Part shown: in pieces, positions 33,744 through 41,538 of the stretch | Position numbering within the stretch: the stretch's first letter is position 1 | Layout of the letters: the number at the start of each line of letters is the position of its first letter | Assembly (NCBI GenBank): GCA_002320815.1 | Contig: DCLA01000043.1 | Coordinates: forward strand, 5,687 to 69,686 | Direction of reading: 5' to 3' | Source: Myxococcales bacterium UBA1660 | GTDB taxonomy: Bacteria > Myxococcota_A > Polyangia > Polyangiales > Houyiibacteriaceae | DNA: 64,000 nt | Program-made: the position numbers and the translations under genes | Notes under the pieces: model-generated | What the model was told of the DNA's origin: nothing | Seen by the model: only the letters and a program-made list of their open reading frames with translations | Databases searched by the model: none

Positions 33744-33755
33744 CTCGGCGGCCGA

Positions 33756-35135
33756 TCAGCGCCGGCGGCGCCAGGCCACCAGGCCGACGAGCAGCCCGGC
33801 GAAGGCCAGCGGCGCTCCCGGACCGCGGCTCCCGGCCGTGCGGCATCCGCAGGATCCCCCGGCGAGGCCCCCCGGGGTCCCGGCGTCCTCGGCGACGAAC
33901 ATGTCCGGCGCCATCCCGGCGTCGGGCATGGGCGCCTCCTCGCCGTTGCCGCGGAGCTGGATGAGCACGGTCGGCGTGTCCGGATCATTGGTGGCGGCCA
34001 GGAGCATCCCGCCCACGGGGCCGGCCTCGGTGGGCTCGAAGTGGACCTCGACCCGCCGGCTGCTCATGGGCGGCACGGTGACCAGCTCGGTCGGCGCGCG
34101 GAAGGGGGAGGGCGCGGGGTCGAAGAGCACCTCGAGCTCCGCCTCGCCGGCGTTCTCGATGGTGAGCAGCTCGGTCGCCGTCTCGCCCACCAGGACGTCC
34201 CCGAACTCGACCATGCGCGGCCGGATGTCCACGTCGGGCAGGGGCACGTGGACGACCACGTCGTCGAAGACCACGTCCTCCATGAGATCCGCCAGCTGCA
34301 CCGGCAGCGTCGCCACCGGGAAGGTGAAGGTGGAGGTGAGGATCTCCAGGTAGAGGGTCGGGACGAAGTTCAGGCTGAGCACGTAGTCGAGCACACCCTC
34401 CGGATGGACGGGCACGTCGCGGAAGGCGCCGTAGTTCGCCGTCGACCCGGTGGGCGGCAGGATGCTGAAGCCGTCGTTCATCGTGATGTCGGCCGAGTCG
34501 CCCTCGTCGAGCACGATGCGCAGGGTCTGGTAGCTGGTGTCGAGCTGCAGATCCGAGTCCACCCGGAGCCCGCCGCCCACGCCCGGGATGGGCACGATGG
34601 AGCCGAGCCCCACGTCCACCAGGGTGATGGGCTCGGTGCGGTCGCTGACCTGCGCCGGCTCCGCCGGCGGGAAGAGCCAGGGATCCCAGCCGGTCTCCCC
34701 GAAGGCGCGGAAGTCCATGGGGATGTAGGGGATGTCGATCTCGTCCTCGAAGCGGTAGCTCACGCCGGCCACGGTCACGCTGAACCGGAAGTAGAGGCGG
34801 ATCTCGAGACCGTAGTCCGAGCTGAGATAGCCGGTGCCCTCGCGCCCCGGAACCCGCTGCTCCAGCGGCGCCGGCCAGGAGGTCGTGGGCGTCCCGCCGA
34901 CGTCGACCTCGGTGGCGCCCGCGAGGTGGAAGGTGAAGCGGAGCTGGATCGGCGAGCTGGAGGGGACCCAGCCGGTGTCGAAGTCGACCGTGTCGAAGAG
35001 CGACGCTGCGTAGGCCCAGTCGGCGTCCTCCGCGTGGCAACCGACGACCTCCGGCGGACAGGTCGCCTGGGCGCTGGCCCAGGCGGGCAGCGCCATCCAC
35101 ACGAACGAGACCCAGAGAGCGCGCATCCAACCCAT
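33756..35135 (-). CDS. Secreted HYDIN/ASPM-like domain protein with MYXO-CTERM tail
   Basis: A 459-residue exported protein. Signal peptide (1-23), a large beta-rich N-terminal domain (about 25-310) of unknown family, then an Ig-like module (about 315-410) with the DVLVGETATELLTIENAGEA pattern typical of ASPM/SPD-2/Hydin-type domains in secreted myxobacterial proteins. It ends with a Gly-Ser-Cys-Gly-Cys segment, one hydrophobic helix and four Arg, a MYXO-CTERM-like sorting signal for the outer surface. The ATG at 35135 is used, with GAGG 4 nt upstream; an ATG at 35126 is equally possible. Convergent with the aminotransferase gene. Confidence 0.82.
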   Translation of the reverse strand: MGWMRALWVSFVWMALPAWASAQATCPPEVVGCHAEDADWAYAASLFDTVDFDTGWVPSSSPIQLRFTFHLAGATEVDVGGTPTTSWPAPLEQRVPGREGTGYLSSDYGLEIRLYFRFSVTVAGVSYRFEDEIDIPYIPMDFRAFGETGWDPWLFPPAEPAQVSDRTEPITLVDVGLGSIVPIPGVGGGLRVDSDLQLDTSYQTLRIVLDEGDSADITMNDGFSILPPTGSTANYGAFRDVPVHPEGVLDYVLSLNFVPTLYLEILTSTFTFPVATLPVQLADLMEDVVFDDVVVHVPLPDVDIRPRMVEFGDVLVGETATELLTIENAGEAELEVLFDPAPSPFRAPTELVTVPPMSSRRVEVHFEPTEAGPVGGMLLAATNDPDTPTVLIQLRGNGEEAPMPDAGMAPDMFVAEDAGTPGGLAGGSCGCRTAGSRGPGAPLAFAGLLVGLVAWRRRR

Positions 35136-35191
35136 CGGCCTCAGCCTCGCACCGACGCCGCCCTTCCTCAACACGGCCGCGCACTTTCGGC

Positions 35192-35197
35192 TACCTT
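35192..35197 (+). promoter_or_regulatory. -10-like box of the SpoU-type gene
   Basis: TACCTT, 8 nt before the ATG at 35206; leaderless start predicted. Confidence 0.5.
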
Positions 35198-35205
35198 GCC
35201 GCGCC

Positions 35206-35781
35206 ATGGCCCGAGTGCCCCCGTTGCGGATGCCGCGATCCGAAGTCCGCGCCGAGCTCGACCGCATCCGCCACCCGTTCCGGGTCGCCGTGGACCGCGC
35301 GAAGAACCCCTTCAACATCGGCGCGATCATCCGCACCGCGCACAGCTTCCTGGTGCGCGAGGTGGTGCTCATCGGCACCGAGCCCTGGTACGAGCGCGCC
35401 GCCATGGGGATGCAGCGCTACGAGCACATCGTGGAGGTCCCCACACCCGAAGCCTTCGTCGAGCGCGCCCAGCGCGAGGGCTGGCCCATCGTCGCCTTCG
35501 AGAAGGACCACGCCGAGGTCGGGCTCTGGGACGCGACGATCCCCGAGGACGCCGTGCTCACCTTCGGGAACGAAGACGATGGCTGCGCCCCGGTGATCCT
35601 CGAGGCCGCCGAGCAGGTCGTCGGGATCCCCATGTACGGCATCAACCACAGCTACCCCATCGCCATCGCCGCGGGCATGGGGATGGCCGAGTGGGCCCGC
35701 CGCCGCTACGCCCAGGGCCGCCTGGTGGTCCCCGAGGCGACCGAATCCCCCGCCGTTCCCGAGGGATCCGAGGGCGCCTGA
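35206..35781 (+). CDS. SpoU/TrmH-family RNA 2'-O-methyltransferase
   Basis: A 191-residue SPOUT-fold enzyme, short for the family because it has no N-terminal substrate-recognition domain. Motif 1 is NPFNIGAIIRTA (the Asn-Arg pair that abstracts the ribose proton), motif 2 FGNEDDGC, and motif 3 IPMYGINHSYPIAIAAGMGMAEW. Motif 3 differs from the usual SLNVSVA, with SYPIAIA in the SAM-binding knot. It precedes a tRNA cluster by 70 nt, but a separate promoter lies between. The RNA target (tRNA or rRNA) cannot be read. A second, canonical TrmH is at 51758-52507. Confidence 0.85.
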   Translation: MARVPPLRMPRSEVRAELDRIRHPFRVAVDRAKNPFNIGAIIRTAHSFLVREVVLIGTEPWYERAAMGMQRYEHIVEVPTPEAFVERAQREGWPIVAFEKDHAEVGLWDATIPEDAVLTFGNEDDGCAPVILEAAEQVVGIPMYGINHSYPIAIAAGMGMAEWARRRYAQGRLVVPEATESPAVPEGSEGA

Positions 35782-35810
35782 AGGAAAACCACGAAAACCG
35801 CGGTTCGGGC

Positions 35811-35838
35811 TTGCGAGATGGGGATCGCGAGCTATTAT
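35811..35838 (+). promoter_or_regulatory. Promoter of the tRNA cluster
   Basis: TTGCGA (35811-35816), 16-nt spacer, TATTAT (35833-35838; five of six matches to TATAAT). The expected start is near 35845, 7 nt before tRNA-His. It is the most consensus-like promoter in the window. Confidence 0.7.
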
Positions 35839-35851
35839 CCGCGCCTCTCCT

Positions 35852-35927
35852 GGTGGCTGTAGCTCAGTGGTAGAGCACTGGATTGTGGCTCCGGTGGTCG
35901 CGGGTTCAATCCCCGTCAGTCACCCCA
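35852..35927 (+). tRNA. tRNA-His (GTG)
   Basis: Full cloverleaf: acceptor GTGGCTG pairs with CAGTCAC, with one G-U pair. The extra 5' G (position -1, at 35852) opposite C73 is the identity element of tRNA-His. Anticodon GTG is at 35885-35887. The 3' CCA is encoded (35925-35927). Confidence 0.97.
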
Positions 35928-35962
35928 CGTCCGACGACGTCGGCAAAAACGTCGGCGGCTCC

Positions 35963-35968
35963 TTGACA
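35963..35968 (+). promoter_or_regulatory. Isolated TTGACA between tRNA-His and tRNA-Arg
   Basis: A perfect -35 hexamer, but no good -10 is found 15-18 nt downstream (best TAGGTA). The surrounding gap (35928-36060) also holds a 6-bp hairpin (35995-36010, loop TTCA). It may be a weak internal promoter or chance. Confidence 0.2.
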
Positions 35969-36060
35969 GATAGAATGGATCGAGTAGGTAGGCGGCTCCG
36001 TTCACGGAGCTCCAACTTCGAGAACGTGATCTTTGCCTTTCCTTACTCGCCCGACGACGA

Positions 36061-36137
36061 GCACCCGTAGCTCAGCTGGATAGAGCGTCGGACTTCGAAT
36101 CCGCAGGTCGTAGGTTCGAATCCTACCGGGTGTGCCA
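36061..36137 (+). tRNA. tRNA-Arg (TCG)
   Basis: Cloverleaf with acceptor GCACCCG pairing CGGGTGT (terminal G-U), D-loop AGCTCAGCTGGATAGAGC, anticodon TCG at 36095-36097 (reads CGA), T-loop GGTTCGAATCC, and encoded CCA at 36135-36137. Confidence 0.97.
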
Positions 36138-36201
36138 CGTAGCGGTGCAAACCGCCGTGCATCCCCTTTCCTCTCAGCAGGGAGCTCCGTCGGACGTAAC
36201 C

Positions 36202-36274
36202 GGGTCATTAGCTCAATCGGTAGAGCAGTGGATTCTTAATCCATTGGCTGAAGGTTCAAGTCCTTCATGACCCA
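36202..36274 (+). tRNA. tRNA-Lys (CTT)
   Basis: Cloverleaf with acceptor GGGTCAT pairing ATGACCC, anticodon CTT at 36235-36237 (reads AAG), T-loop GGTTCAAGTCC and discriminator A at 36274. Unlike its two neighbours, CCA is not encoded. Confidence 0.97.
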
Positions 36275-36279
36275 CCCGA

Positions 36280-36309
36280 GGCGCTCTGGTTTTTACCAGA
36301 GCGCCTTTT
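36280..36309 (+). terminator. Intrinsic terminator of the tRNA cluster
   Basis: Perfect 11-bp stem (36280-36290 with 36295-36305), loop TTTT, followed by TTTT (36306-36309). It starts 5 nt after tRNA-Lys. It is the cleanest rho-independent terminator in the window. Confidence 0.93.
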
Positions 36310-36346
36310 CTCATTCCGTCTTCGGCTCCTGCGCGCGCGGGGTCGC

Positions 36347-37738
36347 TCAGCCGGGCAACGTCCACACGTAGACCGGCGCGCCGCGATCGGGGTCGCGACC
36401 GCCGGCGGCGATCCGCGTCTCGTCGAGCCACGCGAGATCCAGGAGCGACTCCTGGCGGCCGTTGACCTCGAGGACCGTGCCGCCGGTGGCCATGCTCCAG
36501 ACCCGGAGCAGGCCGTCGTCGAAGACCCCGGCGAGGTGCGTCCCCGAGGGCGAGAAGGCGAGGGCGTTGGCGGCGACCTCGATGGGCCAGCTACGCACCG
36601 AGGCCCAGCCCTCGGCTTTGGCGTGGACGTGGACGCCGGCGCGGTTGGCGACGGCGACGACGCCCGCGTCGGCGAAGGCGGCGGCCGTGGTCCCGCCGCA
36701 GGCGACCACGGCGTGTTCGCTTCCGCTCGTGGGATCGAGGAGGCTCACGCACTCGCCGTTGTGGCCGGCGGCGGCCAGGGAGCTCCCATCGGGCGCGAAG
36801 GCCAGGGGGCGCCCGCCGAGCTCGCGCTCCCAGAGCACCTTGCCATCGGGCGCGAGGGCCACGAGGTGCTCGTAGGCTTCGTCGGCGACCACCATCGCGC
36901 GGTCGGGCGCGGCGGCGAGCTGGGTCACCTTGGCCTCGCGCTCGAGCACGACGGCCGGCTCTTCGAGGGCGTCGAGCGCGCGCCGGCGGATGCCGCCGGT
37001 GGAGCCGTAGAGGACGGAGCCCTCTTCCAACAACACGGCCCAGTGCTCGTCTTCGTCCTTGAGGCAGAAGAGCTCCTCGAAGCCCTCGGGGGTCACGCGC
37101 CAACCGTAGAGTTCGCCGCTGGTCGCGGCGGCGACCAGGACCCCATCCCGGTAGTCGAGGGAGGCGACCTGATAGGTCTGGTGCTCCCCGAGGAGCTGCG
37201 GGTCCCCGACCGGCTCGCGGATCGCGAGCGCGGGTTCGAGCACGGCCAGGGCCGTGGGCGGGTTGAGTCGCTTCGCGTGGTCCAGCCGGAGCCGGTCGCT
37301 CTCGTCCGCGGAGAAGATGCTGACCACCAGCCCGTCGCGGTCGGTGCCCGCGCCGAAGAGCCCTTCGCGGTCCAGGGTTTCCAGCGCGGCGAAACAGGAC
37401 TCCAGCCGGGTGCCCACCTCGGCGGCCATCTCGTCTTCGTCCAGCTCATAGGGATCGGGCCGGCTGGCCAGCAGCGTCTGGACCGGGTCGAAGGTGTCTT
37501 CCTCGAAGAGGTGCAGCGGCGAGCTGCTCAGGCGCCAGCGGTAGCTCTCGGGGTCGTCCCGCCCGCGCAGGCCCTCTTCGCTCGCGGCGGTCGGTCCGAT
37601 GAAGAGGGCGTCCCGGGTGATGTAGAGGCCGAAGGCGTAGAGCCGATGGTCGGGGTGGGCGGCCCGCAGCGCCTGATAGTTGGCGCGCAGGGCGGAGGCC
37701 AGGGCGGTCACGAGGGATTCGTCGGGTGCGGCGCTCAC
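36347..37738 (-). CDS. DUF4303-like domain fused to WD40-type beta-propeller
   Basis: A 463-residue cytoplasmic protein. The first ~160 residues resemble DUF4303 (the RLYAFGLYITRDALFIGPTAASEE pattern, Trp-rich strand YRWRL). The rest (about 190-460) is a series of beta-propeller blades with WD40-like features (ALAFSPSGTHLAGVFDDG, LRVWSMATG, LAWLDETRIAAGG). It is possibly a scaffold or immunity-type protein; DUF4303 members often sit near toxin systems in other genomes, but no toxin is adjacent here. The GTG at 37738 is chosen because a TATGAT box lies 6 nt upstream. Divergent from a 60-residue membrane protein gene. Confidence 0.75.
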   Translation of the reverse strand: MSAAPDESLVTALASALRANYQALRAAHPDHRLYAFGLYITRDALFIGPTAASEEGLRGRDDPESYRWRLSSSPLHLFEEDTFDPVQTLLASRPDPYELDEDEMAAEVGTRLESCFAALETLDREGLFGAGTDRDGLVVSIFSADESDRLRLDHAKRLNPPTALAVLEPALAIREPVGDPQLLGEHQTYQVASLDYRDGVLVAAATSGELYGWRVTPEGFEELFCLKDEDEHWAVLLEEGSVLYGSTGGIRRRALDALEEPAVVLEREAKVTQLAAAPDRAMVVADEAYEHLVALAPDGKVLWERELGGRPLAFAPDGSSLAAAGHNGECVSLLDPTSGSEHAVVACGGTTAAAFADAGVVAVANRAGVHVHAKAEGWASVRSWPIEVAANALAFSPSGTHLAGVFDDGLLRVWSMATGGTVLEVNGRQESLLDLAWLDETRIAAGGRDPDRGAPVYVWTLPG

Positions 37739-37744
37739 GCGCCC

Positions 37745-37750
37745 ATCATA
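37745..37750 (-). promoter_or_regulatory. -10-like box of the DUF4303/WD40 gene
   Basis: Minus strand TATGAT (five of six consensus matches), 6 nt before the GTG at 37738. Confidence 0.5.
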
Positions 37751-37842
37751 GGGCGCTGCCCCCCGGCGAGTACCCACCCGATCGGTCTTTTCCGCGAGGA
37801 CCCAGGCCCGGCGAGCGCGTGACACCACGGCCACGCCCGTGT

Positions 37843-37848
37843 TACGGT
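37843..37848 (+). promoter_or_regulatory. Extended -10 (TGT-TACGGT) of a small gene
   Basis: TACGGT with upstream TG, 9 nt before the ATG at 37858. Confidence 0.4.
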
Positions 37849-37857
37849 TGCGTGACA

Positions 37858-38040
37858 ATGATGCTTCGAGTCATCCAAGGCGGCCGCAGCCGCCCCGACG
37901 CCTTCGAGTCGGATCGGGTCTCGGGCGAGCTCTTTCGCCGACCGGACCGACCGCCCCCGCCGTCGGAGCTGGGTTCCCAGCTCCCGGCGCTCACGGTCGC
38001 GGTCGCGACGCTGGCCGCGCTCGCGTTCGTCCTCTTCTGA
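37858..38040 (+). CDS. Small tail-anchored membrane protein (60 aa)
   Basis: A 60-residue protein with a hydrophilic Arg/Pro-rich N-terminal part and one hydrophobic helix at the C-terminus (about residues 43-60, LTVAVATLAALAFVLF), so tail-anchored. Two consecutive ATGs (37858, 37861) can start it. It is convergent with a response regulator gene 32 nt away. Too small for family assignment; the promoter-like element and the typical membrane tail support it being real. Confidence 0.6.
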   Translation: MMLRVIQGGRSRPDAFESDRVSGELFRRPDRPPPPSELGSQLPALTVAVATLAALAFVLF

Positions 38041-38072
38041 TCGTTCCGATGGCGCGCGCCGCGCCCGTCGAC

Positions 38073-38567
38073 TCAGCGGTCGACGAGCGTGGAGAGCGAC
38101 ACCAGCACGGCGACGATCTCTTCCGCGTCCGCCGGCTTGGCGACGTGGGACTGGAAGCCCGCCTTCATGGCTCGGATCCGGTCCTGCCGCTGGCTGAACG
38201 CCGTGACGGCCACGGCGGGCGGCTGGCGAGGGAGATCCCGCTCGCGAATGGCGCTCATCAGCTCGTAGCCGTCCATCTCGGGCATGCCGATGTCGCTGAC
38301 GACCAGATCGGGGACCAGGCCTCCGTCGAGGAGGGCCAGGGCCTCCCGGCCGTTCGAAGCCTGATGGACCTCGGCGCCGGAGAGCTCGAGGAGCTGGGCC
38401 ATCAAGAAGAGGGCGTCGTCGACGTCCTCCACGATGAGGATCGACTTGCCCGCGAGGGGCCGGTGGCGCGGCCGCTCTTCCGAGGTCGGTGCCTGCCCGG
38501 GGGACGAGGGCCCGTCCGGGGTCCCCGCCCAGCTGGTGGGGGCGGACGCGATTGCGCTCGTGGTCAT
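38073..38567 (-). CDS. Single-domain response regulator with N-terminal extension
   Basis: A 164-residue CheY-like protein. A disordered Ser/Pro-rich N-terminal extension (1-40) precedes a complete receiver domain (about 43-160): acidic EDVDD pocket, phospho-acceptor Asp in DLVVSDIGMPEMDG, Thr in AVTAFS and Lys in VAKPAD. No output domain, so it signals by protein contact. No histidine kinase adjoins it; it is an orphan. The ATG at 38567 has a GAGG Shine-Dalgarno at 5 nt. Confidence 0.9.
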   Translation of the reverse strand: MTTSAIASAPTSWAGTPDGPSSPGQAPTSEERPRHRPLAGKSILIVEDVDDALFLMAQLLELSGAEVHQASNGREALALLDGGLVPDLVVSDIGMPEMDGYELMSAIRERDLPRQPPAVAVTAFSQRQDRIRAMKAGFQSHVAKPADAEEIVAVLVSLSTLVDR

Positions 38568-38799
38568 CAAATCCTCGGAATCTCCTGCGGTTTCGACCGC
38601 ACGCTCACGTGGCTCGGACGCCGGAGCCTTCCGGCGCATTACTCCAAATCGACGAGTCCCGCCTCTTATCGACGGCTCACGCACCGAGAGCAAGGGCGCG
38701 GACGCGCCCGGGGCGGCCCGCAGTCGTTGTCCTCCCCGGCCTGCTCGGGCACTCTTGGCGCCGGCTCCGGGTCCGGAGTCGGCAGAGGAGGAGCGAGGG

Positions 38800-38907
38800 A
38801 TGTCCGAAGGTGGCCGGAAGTGGTTGGGGGTCGTGGGTTTCATCGGCTTGATCGTCTTGGTCAACGTGCTGTCTCAGGTGTTCGACTGGGGCCTCATCTT
38901 CTACTGA
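38800..38907 (+). CDS. 35-residue single-helix membrane microprotein
   Basis: A very short reading frame: seven polar residues, then a hydrophobic helix (VVGFIGLIVLVNVLSQVF), then an aromatic end (DWGLIFY). The start has a strong Shine-Dalgarno run (GAGGAGGAGCGAGGG just upstream). It lies 8 nt before the ICMT-like gene on the same strand, so it may be that enzyme's partner or a translation-coupling leader. No homology can be judged at this length. Confidence 0.55.
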   Translation: MSEGGRKWLGVVGFIGLIVLVNVLSQVFDWGLIFY

Positions 38908-38915
38908 CCCGCTCG

Positions 38916-39530
38916 GTGCGGGACGCTCTCCGGTCGGTCGCTCCCTCCAAAGCGGTCGACCTCGTGTTCGCTGGCTCCGCCCTGGTCTGGGCGGGCCGAC
39001 ATCTGGTGCGCGGGTTCGGCGGCGAGGGGCAGCCGGCCATGGACCTGGCGGTGGCCCTCCTCGACCTCGCGGTCGCGGCGCTCTTCCTCCGGCGCCGACC
39101 GGTGTCGGATCCCGGGGCCAGCGGTGGCCTCGTGGTGGCCGGGCTGACCGTGCTCGCCGCCGGCGCGGCCCTCTCGCTGATCCCCGGTCCGCATCCGGTC
39201 TGGGCCCAGGCGCTCTTCGTTCTCGGCGCCCTGGGGACTGCCGCGTCCCTGCTCCGGCTCGGTCGGAGCTTCGCCGTGCTCCCGGCGCGGCGCCCGGTCG
39301 TCGCCTTCGGCCCCTACCGGATCGTGCGTCACCCGGCCTACGCCTGCGAGCTGCTGATGATGGCGGGTGCCCTCGCGCCCGGGGGTGTGCGCGCGTGGGT
39401 GGCCGGCGCCGTCGTCACGGGGCTCCAGGTGGCCCGGCTGCTCGTCGAGGAACGCGCGCTGGGCGACGACCCCGAGTACGCGGTCTACCGCGCTCGGGTG
39501 CGTCATCGTCTGGTGCCCTTCGTGTTCTGA
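38916..39530 (+). CDS. Isoprenylcysteine methyltransferase-like membrane protein
   Basis: A 204-residue integral membrane protein with about five hydrophobic helices and the C-terminal signature of the ICMT/phospholipid methyltransferase family: GPYRIVRHPAYACELLMMAG, followed by RLLVEERALGDDPEYAVYRARVRHRLVP. This motif binds SAM and is found in bacterial proteins of unknown substrate, since bacteria do not prenylate cysteines. The GTG at 38916 is assigned; no better start upstream avoids the microprotein. The gap to the convergent lipoprotein gene carries a strong hairpin. Confidence 0.85.
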   Translation: MRDALRSVAPSKAVDLVFAGSALVWAGRHLVRGFGGEGQPAMDLAVALLDLAVAALFLRRRPVSDPGASGGLVVAGLTVLAAGAALSLIPGPHPVWAQALFVLGALGTAASLLRLGRSFAVLPARRPVVAFGPYRIVRHPAYACELLMMAGALAPGGVRAWVAGAVVTGLQVARLLVEERALGDDPEYAVYRARVRHRLVPFVF

Positions 39531-39574
39531 CATGGTTGCGGTCGTGGAGATGGGGAGGGGGGGCCGTCAGGCGT

Positions 39575-39606
39575 CCGGCCCCGCCTCCGAGGGGAGGCGA
39601 GGCCGG
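39575..39606. terminator. Long hairpin between convergent genes
   Basis: 39575-39588 pairs with 39593-39606: 13 of 14 pairs, one C-A mismatch, loop GAGG. There is no T-tract on either strand. Its position between two converging genes suggests a shared transcript end. Confidence 0.55.
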
Positions 39607-39643
39607 CAGGCGTAAGAGAAGGGGGTGATTCGGGTGGGGTGCC

Positions 39644-40414
39644 TCAGAGCTTGGCGGGGGTGCCGGACTCGAGGATGGTCTCCGGGGTGATGCGGCTGAC
39701 TCGGACGTGGGGGGGACCCATGATGGTCAGCTCTTCCTGGTAGGGGTCGATGCGGATGACGGCCTGGAAGAAGTCGAGGTCCTGGGGGTCGCGGCTGTAG
39801 ACGACGACCTCGTCGCCCATCCGGGCCCGGAGCACGCGGGCCTTGGCGAGGACGTCACCGAGGGCCACGAGGTCCGAGTACATGTTGCCCTCGTCCATGA
39901 GGGTCATGCGTACGGTGGAGGGCATCTCGGTGCCGAGGCTCTCCGGGTCGAGCAGATGGGTGGACCAGCGACCCTCGTGGGCCTCGCTGACCAGGAAGCG
40001 GGCGGCGGCGTCGGCGGAGGTGCAGGCGCGGCCCTCCTCGTCGTAGGCGGTCATGGTCTCGACGTCGTAGACGTGGAGGCCGTCCTCGTAGGACATCAGG
40101 GCGACCCGGAGCGGGATGCGCTCGCCCTCGGCCTCGACGAGCATCTCGATCTCGGTGGTCACGGCGAGGGGGGTCAGGGTGTCGACGTCCTCGAGCCCTT
40201 CGACGACCAGGGAGTCTTCGTCCCAGTCGCTGACGCCGAGGTCCTCGGGCGGCTCCTCGCCGGCGGCCAGGTGGCTGGGCAGCAGGGCGAGCTCGTCGAT
40301 CTCGCCGCGCAGGGGCTCCAGCGAGCCGTTCTCGGCGTTGGTCTGGACCTGCTGGGTGCCGGCGCAGGCCATGGCGAAGGCGATGGGGAGGAAGAGGGCT
40401 TTGCGGATGGTCAT
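39644..40414 (-). CDS. Lipoprotein of unknown function
   Basis: A 256-residue predicted lipoprotein (lipobox MAC, Cys17). The mature part is acidic (many Asp/Glu), beta-rich, and contains only one other Cys. The start at 40414 has a textbook AGGAG Shine-Dalgarno 6 nt upstream. Monocistronic; divergent from the zinc-ribbon methyltransferase gene. Nothing in the sequence points to a function. Confidence 0.78.
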   Translation of the reverse strand: MTIRKALFLPIAFAMACAGTQQVQTNAENGSLEPLRGEIDELALLPSHLAAGEEPPEDLGVSDWDEDSLVVEGLEDVDTLTPLAVTTEIEMLVEAEGERIPLRVALMSYEDGLHVYDVETMTAYDEEGRACTSADAAARFLVSEAHEGRWSTHLLDPESLGTEMPSTVRMTLMDEGNMYSDLVALGDVLAKARVLRARMGDEVVVYSRDPQDLDFFQAVIRIDPYQEELTIMGPPHVRVSRITPETILESGTPAKL

Positions 40415-40624
40415 GGGGGTCTCCTGAGGAATCACACCCGGACTCTCTTCAAGCTCCGTGCCGACTCTCGCTGAATCCCGGTGCTTCGGGGTTTCGCGCG
40501 TCGATCGGGGCGATTCGCATCGAACCGGCGGAATCCGGACGGCGGCGCCCGCCCCGTCGGGGTGCGATCCCGCCACACCCGTGGCGAGTGATCGCTCGCT
40601 GGCCCCGCCAGCGACGCGGCGTGC

Positions 40625-40630
40625 TACGAA
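40625..40630 (+). promoter_or_regulatory. Extended -10 (TGC-TACGAA) of the methyltransferase gene
   Basis: Lies 6 nt before the GTG at 40637. The purine run AAAGGAGA lies too close to the GTG to work as a normal Shine-Dalgarno, which favours leaderless initiation. The rest of the divergent gap 40415-40624 shows nothing definite. Confidence 0.35.
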
Positions 40631-40636
40631 AGGAGA

Positions 40637-41515
40637 GTGCAAATCTCGTTCACCTGCCCCAGCTGTCGGGCCGAGTTGGTCGCTACGCCCGATGGTTTCG
40701 AGTGCGCCGAGGACGGCGAGGCGTTTCCGCGCGTCGGCCCCTTCCTCGTGCTGACCCCGCAGGCCGACGAGGTGCTCTCCCGGTTCCGCGATCCTTTCCT
40801 CGCCGCCCTCGCGGAGTGTGGCGAGGTGACTCCCTCCGCGCTGGCACGCATCGAGGCCGCGCACCGGCATCACCGCGCCGAGCCGGAGACCCTCCGCGAG
40901 GACATCACCGGCGCCGAGGACGGGATCGCCGAGCGGCCGGGGCCGGCCGGCCCGGCCGCGAACGTCCTGGAGCGCTTGGTCGACCTCGCGCGGACCGAGG
41001 GACCGCTGGCCGCCCTCGAGCAACGTCTCCCCGCCGAGCTGGGTCGGGTGGTCGAGATCGGACCCGGGGCGGGTGGGGCGACGGGGTCGTTGGCCGGGCG
41101 GGCCGAACGACTGACGCTGGTGGACCGAGTCCCCCGGATCCTCCTCCGCGCTCGTCGGGTCGCGAGCCGCGGTGGCCATCCGGCGCCCGACCTGGTGGTG
41201 GCCTTCGCCGAAGCCCTCCCGTTCGCCTCGGAGTCGGTGGACACGGTGGTGGCGATGAACGTGGTGGACCTCCTCGAGGACCCGGCGTCGTTCCTCGAGG
41301 CCGCGCTCGATGCCCTCGCGACCGAGGGCACGCTCTTCCTGACCACGCCCGATCCGGGGCTGGGCAGCGGCGACGCCGAGACCCTCCCCGGGTTGATCGA
41401 AGCCCTCGGCGGCGAGGTCGTGGAGGTCGTCGACGGGCTGCCCTGGATCCGCCGGGTCGGCCCGCGGCACACCCAGCTCTATCTGACCCAGCTGGTCGTC
41501 GCCCGACGCGCCTGA
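40637..41515 (+). CDS. Zinc-ribbon class I SAM methyltransferase
   Basis: A 292-residue soluble protein. A Trm112-like start, CPSC at residues 7-10, suggests a partial zinc-binding element; the second Cys pair is reduced to a single Cys at about 23. The Rossmann methyltransferase domain has motif I VVEIGPGAGG (about 137-146), an acidic residue at the end of strand 2 (LTLVDR), and motif IV-like VVAMNVVDLLEDP. The C-terminus is strand-rich. The substrate could be RNA (compare RlmA, which has a similar zinc start) or a small molecule. Confidence 0.85.
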   Translation: MQISFTCPSCRAELVATPDGFECAEDGEAFPRVGPFLVLTPQADEVLSRFRDPFLAALAECGEVTPSALARIEAAHRHHRAEPETLREDITGAEDGIAERPGPAGPAANVLERLVDLARTEGPLAALEQRLPAELGRVVEIGPGAGGATGSLAGRAERLTLVDRVPRILLRARRVASRGGHPAPDLVVAFAEALPFASESVDTVVAMNVVDLLEDPASFLEAALDALATEGTLFLTTPDPGLGSGDAETLPGLIEALGGEVVEVVDGLPWIRRVGPRHTQLYLTQLVVARRA

Positions 41516-41538
41516 ACGTCCGAGCCGAGACTCTGCGC

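Noticed and set aside
35963..35990. Promoter for tRNA-Arg from the perfect TTGACA
   Set aside because: No acceptable -10 at 15-18 nt; kept only as a low-confidence feature.
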